A stretch of DNA of 64,000 bases, taken from the NCBI GenBank assembly GCA_004335835.1, contig RWJK01001800.1, positions 1 to 64,000 on the forward strand, read 5' to 3'. The notes below the pieces were generated by a model, which worked only from the letters and a program-made list of their open reading frames with translations, ran no database searches and was not told the origin of the DNA. Source of the stretch: Scenedesmus sp. ARA3 (taxonomy: Eukaryota > Chlorophyta > Chlorophyceae > Sphaeropleales > Scenedesmaceae). Below, piece by piece: positions 45,401-57,391 of the stretch. Position 1 is the stretch's first letter. Each line of letters begins with the position of its first letter. Both the position numbers and the translations under genes were made by a program.

Positions 45401-47577
45401 CAGGCGTGACGGCACAAGCAACAGCGGCAGCAACGCGCGTCCTTCTGCGTTTGACGATTTGGTGGATGTTGATAAGAGGACAAAGAGGGCGCTGGCAAGC
45501 GGCACACATGGGATTGAACGCTACGCTGGCACTTTCATTCTGCTTAGTGATACGGTGAGGCAGACGCGCCAAAACGGCATATGCAGCCTGCCCTTAGGAG
45601 GCTGCTGCAACATTTTGTGAGCCTTGTAGCATTGTTGTGCGGGCTCAACAATGACGTCAGCATGGGCTGCTAGTTTATCTGGTCACCACATCTCAGCGGT
45701 ATGTGTTTGTCATTCTGCAACAACCGGGACGTTCTGCCTTAACCGGGACGTTGCAGCAGTAATGTTGCGAAACTAGCAACGATGAGCTACCCCGGAGCTA
45801 GGCAAGCTTGTGAACCCCAGATATATCAAGGCACCTTACTTGCCACAATGTATCACACATGTGCAGGCATTCATCAAAGGCCTCCCACAGGAGATAGACC
45901 CAGAAGTGTGGGAACCAATCGTGCAGAATCACTTCGTGTCTGCTGGGAGGGGCCGCGTGCCAAAAGCCAGCAACCTGCTCATGGTGAGCCAAGGTGTAGT
46001 CGGTGGTGGTGGTGGTGTTGCTGCTGCTGTTGTTGCTGCTGCTACTGCTGCTACATGTCAGCCACTGGTTGTGATTCTTGTTGCTTGGCCATGCATCTCA
46101 ATGTCACATAAATGCCAGCAGCTTCTGAAGCATGCATTGTATAACATGCAATGTACAGCCTGTGCATGTCAACAGCATGGGTTGCATGCGCATGCGCTGC
46201 TTGACCTTGTGCCTGCTGCACGATGTGCTGTGGCTCTATTGTGTATTTCTGCAGAGCTTTGACAGCAAGCGGAGTGGAGGCTTCCCTGCACCACGCACAC
46301 GGCGCAGCTTCCTCGGCCAGATGCGCAACGACACATCTTACACACACTCCTATTCGGCGACCAGTAGCTGTTGCGGGGATGATGGGCTATCACCCTGCTT
46401 CACGTAAGCTGACAGGCATGCACAGCATATGCTTTGTCAAAACATATACATGTGCAATATGATTGCTGCTGGGTTGGCAGAAGCAGTTTTCGCTGTCCGC
46501 GGCACAGAAGCCATGCACCGAGCTTGGGCAACAGCACAGCTAGCCTAGTTTCTTGCTAGAGCCGCTACCGTGAAAAATTCAAGCGCCCACTCCACTGCAT
46601 TGACACAGATGGTGCATGTGCACAATGGTTCATTCTGCTGCACTGGGCACGTGCATGCGCACCCCATGCTTGACTGAAACACCAGAGAAGCCGCAAGGGC
46701 CCCGGGTGGCACCCTGTAGCATACGCCACCCAGCTGAGCTGCATGCCATAGCTGCATGTCGGCATAACCAACATTCCGATCTGTTATGACTAACAAATGC
46801 GACCTCTGCGTGTTTGTTTGTTGTGTGCATGGATGATGCATGGATGACGTATGGCATCGGTGCTGTGCGACTTCCATGATGCATCATCGATAATATATAT
46901 GTCTTGCTGGAAGCAGCATTCAGTACCCTACGCTTGTGAATAACGTAGTCTGAATTGCCACAGCAAGAATACGGCAGTTTTCCGTCAACCTGCAGTCACC
47001 TGGGGTGAGCTGATAAGCACTTTATGATTTCTGCTGTGTAGTAGCTGTGGCTGCATGTCACCCACATAAGACTGATCAGCTGCATGGCACATTGCAATCA
47101 TCTGATGTTATTGTGAGTGGCACCTGAAGTGACACTGCATATGCAGCTGCATGCATTTGCATATGCGCACTGTTGTACATCTGCATTCTGCTGAAGTCAA
47201 CATAGTTCAATGCTATATTGGTGCAGACTCAGCTGTCATGCAACGGCAACACAGCATTTCAAAGGCAGCCTTGTGGAAATAATTCGGTGGAGCCCTCATG
47301 TTGTGCAGAATGCATGCTACTAGCCTGCATTTCGTTCATACTCCTACTTCAGCTCATCTTGAACGGCCGCAATAATGTAATTACTTATAAGGAATTGCCG
47401 AAGTCACTGCAGGTCGGCCGCTTTCTTGACAATGTCTAACGACTGGTGTTGCCTCATGGGTGTTCGTGCTGCCTTTTCTTGCAGCATTTTTACCACATTG
47501 TAGACAAGACGATGGTGCCGCCCTGTGTGACCAGGAAAGAGTGCATCAAAGCATTCAACAAGCAAAGCCTACCCTGA
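42478..47577 (+). CDS. Secreted protein with two fasciclin (FAS1) domains
   Basis: Exons: 42478..42586, 42889..43133, 43501..43599, 43881..43993, 44415..44631, 44878..44939, 45191..45554, 45867..45983, 46255..46403, 47353..47412, 47485..47577. Phases agree except at 43599/43881, where the donor is tentative, and around 46403/47353, where an exon may be missing (47227-47352 is open and N-glycosylation-rich). The leader AIAVLLACLVLTGLATAAD suggests a signal peptide, followed by a Pro/Ala/Ser stretch. FAS1 domain 1 shows LLIDVGLDAMLRRPFKGTLL and PTNA, then LMKYHMLPR, STKTLPAAGITVG and LGGGLIHIVDAVLRP. Domain 2 shows RLMAALNLTTMW, YAGTFILLSDT, IVQNHFV and FYHIVDKTMVPP. Family knowledge says FAS1 proteins are extracellular adhesion or matrix proteins, in algae associated with cell walls. 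No membrane anchor or GPI signal is evident at the end (KAFNKQSLP). Confidence 0.85.
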
Positions 47578-49216
47578 GCATTGGCTGCCTGGAACCGGCT
47601 GCTGGCACAACCAACGAGAGCTTGGCATGGCTGCAAACTCAGGGTTGCAGGACCAGGACACCAAGTGCAGATGACCCAAGTAGGCTAGATGCTAGATGGT
47701 GGGCGCGCAACTCCAGATTTATGGTGGTGTTAATGTCTCTCGGTGTACACTCGGTTACCAGTTTGAGGTGTACACTCGGTTACCAGTTTGAGGTGGTAGT
47801 ACTCGCCCACGTCGTCATAAGACGTGCTGGTGCACCAGCACCTGTGTTGCAACATATGTGACAACGTCAGCGTCGCTAAGCTGAGGGGTTGGGATTCTGC
47901 ATTTGAGGTACAGCTACATATGCAAGTGGCTTTGCATTGGCGAGCGAGTAATAACGTTTCTGCATCAGCACGGCTTCAAATCTGTTACAAGGACGTAAGC
48001 AGATCCCCACAACAGCTCCCATTTCAGGCTCATCTGGCACTCAAGTCACTTCACTCCGGGAGGGCATGTCTTGACCGTCTCAACCCTGTCTGCAAAAGCC
48101 CAACGTGAACCAAGTGCTTTCGTGCACATAACACATGGATAGTAATCATCACTTTAGCTTGTGAACTGCTGCTGAGCAGGACACAGCCCCATGCATGGCT
48201 GCTGCTGGTCTGCAGTGAACTGCTGCTGCTGGTCGACTGCTTGCCACTTGTGTACACATGTGGAGGCTACCATCATGGCATGGCCATGGCACGGCGCCGT
48301 GCCATGACGGCACCCGCAGGCAACCTAAACGCTGCTTCACCACATCTGCTGCCTCACTCACAGCTTACAAAGGTTGTAATCTAGACAGCCGAGGCACAGT
48401 GCTTGCCAAACTGCAGCATGAATGCAGGTAGGTGCGAAGTTGGCGTCTGCCAAGCTGAGCTGCCGAAGGTGTCATAGTGCGAGCAGCCACCGCCCGCATT
48501 ACGAAACACGCTCCGTCGCTCGCAGGAGGGTTGAGGCTACTGGTGATCTTGAACAGTCAAACTGCATCGAAATAAGTTTAAGCAGGCATTACATGTCAGG
48601 GTGGTGCTGGCGCGGCACCCGTTCTGTCGCAGAACTTATGTGTCACGTTGGTGAACTGCACGCCGAGGGGCACATCTCAAGCCACAGCCCACGTTTTTAA
48701 CACTATACGCTGTTGGGTTCTGTTGCGATAAGCTGAACACCTGAAAGGTTCCAGATCAGCCAATGCGCCTGACTTTCATTCAAGACGATACCTACTGCGT
48801 ACAATGTCCTGCAGAGCTCCTCCGAGGTGGTTTCAGGCGGTTTAATTGCCGCGAAACAACTATAAACGTTGGTGGCTTTGGGTGACCTCTTGTAAGACGC
48901 ACAGGTGATAGTGCCCTGCTGCCTGTTGCGCCTACTGTGACGTTCTGACACCTTCTTGCATGCTTAACTGTCCGTTGCTTGTGCCAAAAAAGGTGCATCA
49001 AATTACAAAAATATCGATACTGCACCAGTCGCGCCACGCTCCACCTGTGCACGCACCGGGTCTTCACTCAGTCACGCCTTGACCAACAGCTACTGCTGCA
49101 GAACTCTCAAGGGCACCCAGCCACAGACCCTGTTCGCTGACTGTGATTTGCCGGATAAACCTATGTATTTGGTTGGATTGCAGATCCTGAACTTCTTCTG
49201 CTCCTGCTCTCATTGA
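47578..49216. other. Intergenic with one shared segment
   Basis: No gene called. 48358-48423 matches 41216-41284 (CACAGCTTACAAAGGTTGTAA, then GCTTGCCAAA and TGCAGCATGAA), the flank of the inverted protease exon copy. Minus frames at 48149-48361 are open but unrecognised. Confidence 0.5.
47743..47792. repeat. 25-bp tandem duplication
   Basis: The unit beginning GTGTACACTCGGTTACCAG occurs twice back to back, about 165 bases after the FAS1 stop codon. Confidence 0.95.
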
Positions 49217-49296
49217 ATGAGCCGATGTGGCCGCTGGCGCCTGGCCGCTGCGCTGCTAGCAGCGGCAGCGCTTCTGCCATGGCAAGCATGCCCGCC

Positions 49297-49332
<36 letters not shown>

Positions 49333-51958
49333 TGACTGCCCAGCACTTGGCATCCGCATTGCTGCTTGCCAAGGCTTAGACGTCAGCTCAGAGCAGCTGG
49401 GTGCAGGCGAGGCAGCAACAGCAATGCAGCTGGATTACTTTGAGGACTCTCTCAACATCGCCACCACTGGAGGCAGGGGCAGGGGCGGCAGGGGCGGCTC
49501 TGGCAGGCTGGGAGCCTCTGCTTTTACAGATGTAGATCAGCTGCAGCAGATGCAGAGGGGGATATACTACCTTGCAGCAGCAGCGAAGAGCTTCCCTAGC
49601 TGCCAGCACAAGTACGGCTGGACGCAGCGGCGTTCGGGTGACACCCTGCTGCAAGCTGATTGCAACAACTTTGTGCCCAGCAAGCCACGCGACCAGGTGC
49701 GGACTACAAGTGCATTGCTGCTTTGATTGTGGAGAGTAGTGATCACAGCAGGGAGTGATGCTGCTGTGAGGTGCTGCTGCTGTAGGGTGTAGCCCCATGG
49801 TGTTAGTGCAGGGTGTGCAGCGGTGCACTGCTGCCAACACGCGCCTGTCCACAATGCAGCGCTGCTGCTGCTGCTACTGCTGCTGTTGCTGTTGCTGCTG
49901 CTGCTGCTGCTGCTGCTGTTGCTACTGCTGCTGAAACTGCTGCTGCTACTGCTTGACGTGGCAGCCCACCAACAAGAGCAAAACGAAGGCAATTACCAGT
50001 CGCTGTACTTGCTCATGTATGCTGCTTCCTGCTGCCGCAGAAAGGTTGCTCGACGTGCGTGTCACAGAGCGTTGCGACAGCCATGCAGATGGCAGCTGCT
50101 GTTGCATTGGAGGCGGATGTTGACTCGTGGGAGGTGGGTGTGACACGCGGCAATCCATTCTGATAGCAGCAGCACTCAGTCAGAAGCAGCAGAGTTGGTT
50201 CGCTGCTGCAATGAAGGCACATTGTAAGCAGGTGCATGCCCAACCGTAAGCAGAACAATATAGCACACGCTTTGCAGCAACTGGCCTGCTGCAGACAGAC
50301 ACGTTCGATGCATCTCTAAGCTGCTGCGAAGCAAGATCGCATGGGTTCAGCCGCTGCAGCTGTTTGGGTGCAGCGGCTCAGCAGCACAGCTGCTGCCTGC
50401 GGCGGTGACTGAGTGTTGCTTGGTTGTCATTGTGTGTGATGTTTGGGCTGCTGCATGCAGGTCACGATCAGCAGTCTTCAAGCAAGCATTGCATTTCGGC
50501 AGCCGGCGGTTGGCAGAGAGCTGGCAGCAATGAAACATCTTTGCCATGCTCAGCCCCATCAGTTGCTCCATTTTGCTGTGTTGCGCAGCAGATTCGGTTA
50601 TCTACAATGCTTTGCTGGTCTCCTCCCTTTCCTGACGTATCTGCCTGCCTAAACTTCGGGCTACTGCTGGCCAGGTAAATGCAGCCAGCATGTACTACTG
50701 CACGGATGGCGGCCGCAGCTGCAGCACCGGCTACGAGATACAGCCCAACCTGCATGAGGTGGTGAGCCCCGCACAGATACAGTACCTGGCAGCAACATGT
50801 GATGTGTGTGCACTTCCACCATCCTTGGGGCGGTGGCTCTATGTGCAGGTCAGTAGCAGCAAAAATGACAGACTGCAGCGCGCTGCGGGATCTCTGCCAG
50901 CAGAAGGCCAGTCTTCCGCCAACCCTTGCAAACGCTAGCAAGGAATTACCTTGTCCTTTTCTAAGTTAGGTACAGAAGAGCATAGGCTTAAGCAGGCCTT
51001 GCCTGTCTCTGATGCGCAGGACTAGAGACTTGTAAAATATTATTTGGGGTCGAAAGGGCTCAGATAGCCCAGCTAGGCACTGACTAGGGCCAGCTAAGTG
51101 GCCAGCTAATGGGCGTGGTTTACCTGGCCACCTTAGCAGGGCTTGCCCGGTCTAGCTATCAATCAGCCCAGGTCTGCACAGCAGGGGATTGACCAGACAC
51201 AATGCAGCCAGACTGCAGCCAGACTGCAGACTGCGCAGCTGCCAGTTTGCACCGCGTGCCGCAATGTTGCGCAACAAATCCCAAACGTCCGCTAGCTCGA
51301 CATTGCATTTTTGCACCATTCAGCAGCGGCCCGTGTGACCACCTGCACTGCTAGGCAAAAGCACTCTGCAAAACCACATGTGTTATACATCACACCACAC
51401 TCTGTCTGTTGCAGATTGACAAGGCTCCTGAGCTCATCCGCCCCAGCAGCTGCACCCGCAAAGCAGCACCCAAGCTTGCAGATCCCGCCAGCGAGCCCAA
51501 CGTCAACTCATGGCTGCCGGTGTGCCGCGCAGCGCAGCAGGCCTGCCGCAACGCTACCAGCCGGCAGCAGCCGTGGCTCAAGTGCAGCTACACGTCGCTG
51601 AGCACCTTTTGGGAGATCCAGCGCTGGATCCGCAACCATGGGGCAGTTGTGACCAGGTGACATGATAACCCCATCACCAACATCATGATGTACATCACGT
51701 TAGCGGCTGCTGGTGCTGCTGGTTTGCTTTTGGACAGTGCTGGTTTGGCAAAGCGTTGTCACAACCGCACCGGCTGTCACCTGCACTGCTGGCATCTTCC
51801 CACTGCCCAGACAACCGGAGCACATGCTGCGCTTCGCGAAAACTGCGTCACACATGCATAAAGATACGTCGAATGGTTTCTCGGGCTTTAGGTGTGTTGT
51901 TCCTTGTGAAGATGCGCAGCAAACGTGCTCAATGCTGCGGTGCTGGTTCTGGATGTGT

Positions 51959-51993
<35 letters not shown>

Positions 51994-53678
51994 CCATCAG
52001 CGCTGCTGCTGCTGAAAGTTTATCAGGCTGTATGTGTGTTGTTTCTTGTGAAGATGTGCAGCAACCTCAAAGCTGGTGCTGGTTCTGGTTCTGTCTCTGC
52101 TGCTGCTGCTGCTGTGGCGGCCGCCAATCCAAAATTTTTACATACATCATTACAAAGATTTGCACGCATGTATGTAAGCTGCTGCTCCCTGCAGGTGTTT
52201 GATATTACCGAGCGGCAGCACCTGCTGTGGCGCCGCCGGTGCATCGCCATATATATGCCTTGAAGGCGTCTGGTAGCCTGCACTACAGGGCCTGCCATGT
52301 TTCCATCGGCAGACATTGCTGAGCAGAGTGCTGTGTATAAAACTTGCTGTGCAGGATCACCATCTATGATGACTTCAACGTCCAAATCAACAAGAAGGCT
52401 AAGCTGGTGCCTGGGGAAGACTGGCCAGCCTACAGGTTCAACAAGACAGCCAAACCACTCTGTATGTGTTCTTACAGTGCTGCGCTTGTGGATACCGCCA
52501 TGCTTGTGTGTGCCAGTCAATGTCTCATGTATGTGCATGCACTGCCTGCTGGCCCGGGTGGTTTGTTGTTGTGCACATGCATCTGAAGCAAGCAGCCTCG
52601 CTCGCCTACAGCCACATGGCTTTGTCATGCTTGCATTGGCAAACACGTTTCTCATCCTTGCTGCTGCCTCACTGCGCAGATGGCCATGCAGCTGTGATTG
52701 TCGGTTATGGTGAGCTGCTTTGCTGCGATATCAAGCCACGCATTCAAGTTGGTCAGGGGCTGGGTCTCACCTTGTGCATATGTGGCTGTTTGATATATAT
52801 ATTTGGGTTATGTTATCCTTGAGCTTGTTGGATCCTGCACTGTACAGTACACATGTGCTTGCACTGCAATGAAAGTTTCAGTGTAGCAGTCGGTGCCTGC
52901 CAGACGTTGCATCAAGACCTTCATGCATCCACCGGCACACCTGTGGAGCTGAACTTCAAAGTGGCATTTGGTTGTGCGTGCAGACAATGACAACTTCACG
53001 TGGACGCTGCTCAACAGTTGGGGCTCTGGCAAGGACGCCAGCAACACTCGGAGCAAGGGTGTTACCGCGGACGGACTTTTCAAGGTACGGCCTTCCTCTG
53101 CCACTAATCTCAGCCCCTGCAGTGACTGCATTTGAGTGATGCCTGCTGCCAGATGAGTGCTGCCAGCTGCGGTTGCCCTTTCCGCCTGGTGCTTGAGCTG
53201 GAAGCTGCCGTTTTGACGAGTCCTGCCTGCATGCGCCTTGCCATCATTGATGCCACAACCCCGATCCCATGCGAGCTGAGTTGCTGCAATATAATGACAC
53301 GGCAGATTTTTATGCATGGGTCAGCCCAGAGCAAGGCCATCACACGTCAGCTGCCGCAGCAGCCATGCATGCACCAACATGCAGAGCGCCGCTCATGACC
53401 AGACAACATGTGTCTTGTTGTTGTTGCTGGTGCTCGCCATTGCCACCATGGTGGCGGCGCTGGTGGTGGTGGTGGTGGTGGTGGTGTCACTTTTTGTTTG
53501 GAAAATGGGGTTTTCAGAACAAATAGCTTGTTGCACTGATGTTGCTGACATCGGTTGTTGCTGTTGCTGTTGCTGCTGCTGTTTCTTCTGCTAATCCTTT
53601 CAAAAAAAAAAAAGATTCAAATGGGTGTTGCAGGTGAGATACCACAGCAACGCTCCTCATGTGAATGTCCACTCATAA
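49217..53678 (+). CDS. Papain-like (C1A) cysteine protease, secreted
   Basis: Exons 49217..49696, 50041..50133, about 50688..50761, 51415..51656, 52355..52461, 52680..52709, 52984..53084, 53634..53678. Phases agree at each resolved junction; the link between 50133 and 50688 (perhaps via VTISSLQASIAF at 50461) is not settled. It starts with a hydrophobic leader, RWRLAAALLAAAALLPW, then poly-S. The oxyanion Gln and catalytic Cys lie in DQKGCSTC, with papain spacing (Gln19 to Cys25); the next residue is Val where papains have Trp. The His is in GHAAVIVGYG and the Asn in LLNSWG, followed by DGLFKVRYH. Family knowledge says these are lysosomal/vacuolar or secreted endopeptidases. I see no I29 inhibitor propeptide pattern; the N-terminal part instead carries an Arg/Gly run (GRGRGGRGGSG). 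A partial inverted copy of exon 1 lies at 41.2-41.5 kb. Confidence 0.9.
49303..49332 (+). repeat. AGC run coding poly-Ser in the protease leader region
   Basis: Ten AGC triplets just after the hydrophobic leader; absent from the broken copy at 41.4 kb. Confidence 0.9.
49861..49950. repeat. Intronic CTG/TTG/CTA triplet tract
   Basis: About 90 bases of near-pure CTG-type triplets in the first intron of the protease gene, upstream of the catalytic-Cys exon. Confidence 0.85.
53461..53487. repeat. (GTG)n microsatellite
   Basis: About nine GTG triplets in the last intron of the protease gene. Confidence 0.9.
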
Positions 53679-53761
53679 TTTGGCAGTGGGATGGCACATG
53701 CTTTAACATTTGCTTTGGTTGAGGTTGTACTCTTGATAATGGTTGCTGCATGTTGTCGTCA

Positions 53762-53766
53762 TGTAA
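53762..53766 (+). terminator. Candidate TGTAA polyadenylation signal of the protease gene
   Basis: TGTAA 84 bases after the stop at 53678. Confidence 0.4.
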
Positions 53767-54192
53767 CGTGTGATACATGTGATCCCTCTTCCTTTCCTTG
53801 ACCACTGAGCCTTGACTTGCATTTTGTGTGCGTGCATGTGCTGTCCATCGACGGATACCAGGCGTCGGCACTCCTGCACAGACGTCAGTTGCGCTAACTA
53901 CACTAGTGTCACTACTGTTCGACTTTGCGTGCAATAATCTCCATCATGAGTCAGCTTGCCTGCTATGTCTGCGCCACTATTTGTCGCCAAGCCTGTCAGT
54001 GCTTAGAATAGCCAGCATACATTGTAATGGCTTTATTTGCACAGTTGGGTGATGGTGCTGTGTAATTGAACATGCACAATCAAGGATACATCAGCAGAAA
54101 GTCACTTGCAACATAACTGTTGTTATCGTAGACTGCACACACATGCTTGGATGCTCTGCGAAACCCAAATCCTTCGTCCTTGTTGCATGTAG

Positions 54193-56980
54193 GTATGGCG
54201 TTACTTGTGCGCCAATGCCCGGGTCGAAAGACGACCGTTTCGGCCTTCATCAGTTTTACGGCTACAAGCGCCGCCTGCCGGTTGAGTTCATCAACCCCAA
54301 AAATGACAGGGTGGACTTGGGTGTGTCTTGCTTCAAGTACAACATGCAGGGCCGTGACACAGTTGCTGCTGTTGTTGACGGGCTTGGGTTGACGATCGAG
54401 GATCTTGTGCTGAAGCAGCAGATGCTACAGCAACAGATCGGCCCAAAGTTGACGGACGGCAGCCCTTGGAGCTACGAAAACGTGACATACAAGCTTGTTG
54501 ACAACACTGACGTTGAGGTGCTTGACAAGATGCTCGAGGTGGCTGATGACGTGTTCAAGGCAAGGAACCAGGCTCCATACCAGCCCTACATCAGATGTTG
54601 GCACTATGATAGCGCGGGAGTGCAGAGAAACACCACGTGTGACTCACGCACGGGCGCAAGCACCTGCTTTCGATACGGCAACGGCACTGTGGGTTGTGCG
54701 CTGCACTACGCCAACATTGCAGTGCCAGAAACACTCACGGGTAGCAAGAACAACACGGTGGGTGTCTGCAACATCACACACCCATACTTCAAGGACCCAC
54801 GAGATTCTCAGGTAAGACACTGTTGGAGCTGCACCGTGTGCACGTCTGCTATGTCTTGCTTGGTAACATGATGATGATGAGCAGGCACATGTGCTGCCGT
54901 ACACCAAACAACATATTGCATGATGGCGACCGCGTATTACCAACTCCAGCCCCCCAAGCTATTGACACAGAGTTTGCAGTTTGCATGTAGCTGTGTATGC
55001 TATGACATACTTTCACAGACTCTGGCAAGACATGTTTATACAGTGATATGCTGCGTGAATCATACATACATCTATGTTTGTGGATGCAGCCACGTGCTAT
55101 GAAGCGTCTTGGCGTGATCAAGGAGGACATCGACTACTGTTACCAAGTGATCCCGTCAGCACCATGGATGCAAATTGGCTGCAACGGCGACAAGTATGTC
55201 AAATACATCTGGTCAACGAGCTACTATTCTCTCGAGCGGTTGCTATGCTTCCTCAACAACACAACAACGGATGCATGTGGCGCAATCTTATCCCAAATCA
55301 CATCTGAAGACCTCCAAAGCCCCATAATAGTTGAGTCGTTTGACGCGCCAACCATAGACGCTTTTTTGACTTTGAGATTTCTGCAAGCAGCCGACATCTT
55401 CGTACGCGTGCCCTTGAAGGACTCTGCGGGTGGCTCTTTGCCGCTACAGTTGGCAGGCCTCACCGACTTGAAGATCCTTTCTATCAGATATACGTGCTTG
55501 CCCCGCACCACCCTTCCAACAGCATGGCAGTGGCCCAATCTACTCATATTACTTGTGGGTGTTGTTCAACCGCCACGGTTGTCAGGATTAGATGTCTACC
55601 ACCCCCCAATGCCCCCAGGTTGCGGCATACTTGGGCCACTGCCAGCTGGATGGCCACAGCAGATGCCACAACTAAAGCAGTTGTACCTGGTGAATAATGC
55701 TTTGGAAGGCAGCCTGCCGCGCAGCGTGGGAAGATGGACAAAGCTGAAAGTGTTGATGCTGCACCAGAACAAGTTTTTGGGGATCATACCTACGGCACTT
55801 GCCCGCTTGCCTTTGACAACCCTGGTTGTACGTGACAACAAACTGAGTGGTGGCTTGCCATCCTTCGATGGGCATGACGGGTCCAGCCCTTTACAGCGAT
55901 CTCTTGAAACTTTGGATCTAAGCCAAAACGCTCTCACAGGTAAGCCTAGGCAAGTGTGAGTAATGGTGCAGGGCTCTGTCATGACATGTAAATAGGACGA
56001 TTCTAGGCATAGTAAAAGCATAACATGTGTGATGACACCCGGTACGAGCCACACCCAATCACACCCGGTCTGCCAAGGCATACTGTAGCACGATACATAG
56101 CAAAAGGTGTGATCGTGCATTGTACTTGTTGATTGACAGAATCGCACTCTGGCGGCCGGGACGCTTGGCAAGCAGACTGCCAAGGCTGCATGCAGACTGC
56201 GCGGTCACAACTTGAAATTTGTATCCCCCACATGTTTCAGGCTCACACGAACATTGTCGGGCTCACACGAACATTTGTCAAATCATTGCCAAAGTTACCT
56301 GCCACATACAACAACAAGCACGCGGCACGAAGGAAGAGCCTAACCGGCTTCAGCTCAGCCAAACAACGCCAGTTGCAGGCGGCGCAATATGGCGCCGCCG
56401 CGCTGCGTCGCGCCTTGTGCATAGGGCGCCGCGCCGCAGGGCCGCGGTCCAGGTCGCTGTCGCTGTGACGCCTTCTGTCCCTCCTGCGCTCTCCCTCTAC
56501 TCTGGAATAGCGATAAACATGTTGCAGTCTGAGCCCATAGCAATGTTGTCATCAGCCCTAACTCGAAATGTGTATGTTGCTTGCAGGCAGTCTGCCGTTG
56601 GGTTGGCCGAGGTTCTCCAAGCTACTCAAGTTGGACATATCAAACAACAAGCTGGAAGGGCAGGTTGGCTTGGCTGCGTTGATGGCTAATGACTTGACAA
56701 GTCATACAATACATCAGGCTCATTTCAAGTTGCACAACTTGTGACAGTGCTCATGATCAACATCAATTATTGATGGCATGCATGCACCTCCTTGTCCTTC
56801 CTTTGGGTCACACTGTCCCGTGGCTTGAGCAAAGTCAACCGCGCTATGTGGCACAACGTGCGTGTTATGTGACACTGGTGACTCTTGCTGCAGGTGCCAT
56901 TATCCTGGTCAGAATATAAACGGCTCAACTTTCTGCAGCTGTATGGCAATTCCAAGGTTACATTTCAGTGTTTGGCATAG
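54193..56980 (+). CDS. Leucine-rich-repeat protein with Cys-rich N-terminal domain (LRR-A)
   Basis: Exons 54193..54811, 55090..55939, 56587..56663, 56894..56980 agree in phase; the 5' exon with the start codon is not found. The N-terminal part has Cys and N-glycosylation sites and a GRDTVAAVVDGLGLTIEDL stretch that faintly recalls LysM. From about 55430 the protein is plant-type LRR: LAGLTDLKILSI, MPQLKQLYLVNNALEGSLP, TKLKVLMLHQNKFLGIIP, SLETLDLSQNALTG and LLKLDISNNKLEGQ. The last exon reads VPLSWSEYKRLNFLQLYGNS before a TAG at 56978. No kinase or clear transmembrane segment is seen. It may be the front of LRR-B, but no splice phase joins the two. Confidence 0.7.
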
Positions 56981-57146
56981 TTGTCAAGCCTTGTGTGCAA
57001 TGACAATGTAGCATACAAGTATTGTGAGACCGCCACAAAGTCTGATGCAGATTTGTGTGTGAGCTATCAACCGTGCGTTGAACGCCCACATATTGCGCCG
57101 CGGACTCCACTGCTCTGAGCGATGGCGGTTCAAACTCAGATGACAG

Positions 57147-57275
57147 AATGTATGAATGAATGAACTTATTCGAATAAATGAGCTATGCCTGGTGTGTTCA
57201 CACTTAACACCCGCGTAAGTTAAGGACAGGGGCGTGTGTGGCGATGAGGATACTTCAAGCGCCTCCACGTCTCCT
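57147..57275 (-). repeat. Dispersed repeat, copy 3, with (ATTC)n-type tail
   Basis: Matches copy 2 over about 110 bases (GGAGGCG in copy 2 reads GGAGACG here on the minus strand, then ATCCTCATCGCCACACACG and TGTTAAGTGTGAACACACC). It lies between LRR-A and LRR-B. On the minus strand its frame EVSSSPHTPLSLTYAGVKC parallels copy 2. Confidence 0.8.
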
Positions 57276-57391
57276 ACTAGTCAGCTCAGATCTCAGATGA
57301 CGGTGAGTCAAGTGATCAGGTATTCAAAAGGTTGTAAATGGATACACGCCGCTTGTCGGTCCCTAGATGGGGCTCCCACATATGTCGTTGA

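Noticed and set aside
46545..46887. Minus-strand frames of about 110 codons inside the FAS1 gene
   Set aside because: They fall in an intron of a well-supported plus-strand gene, lack domains and have no splice partners.
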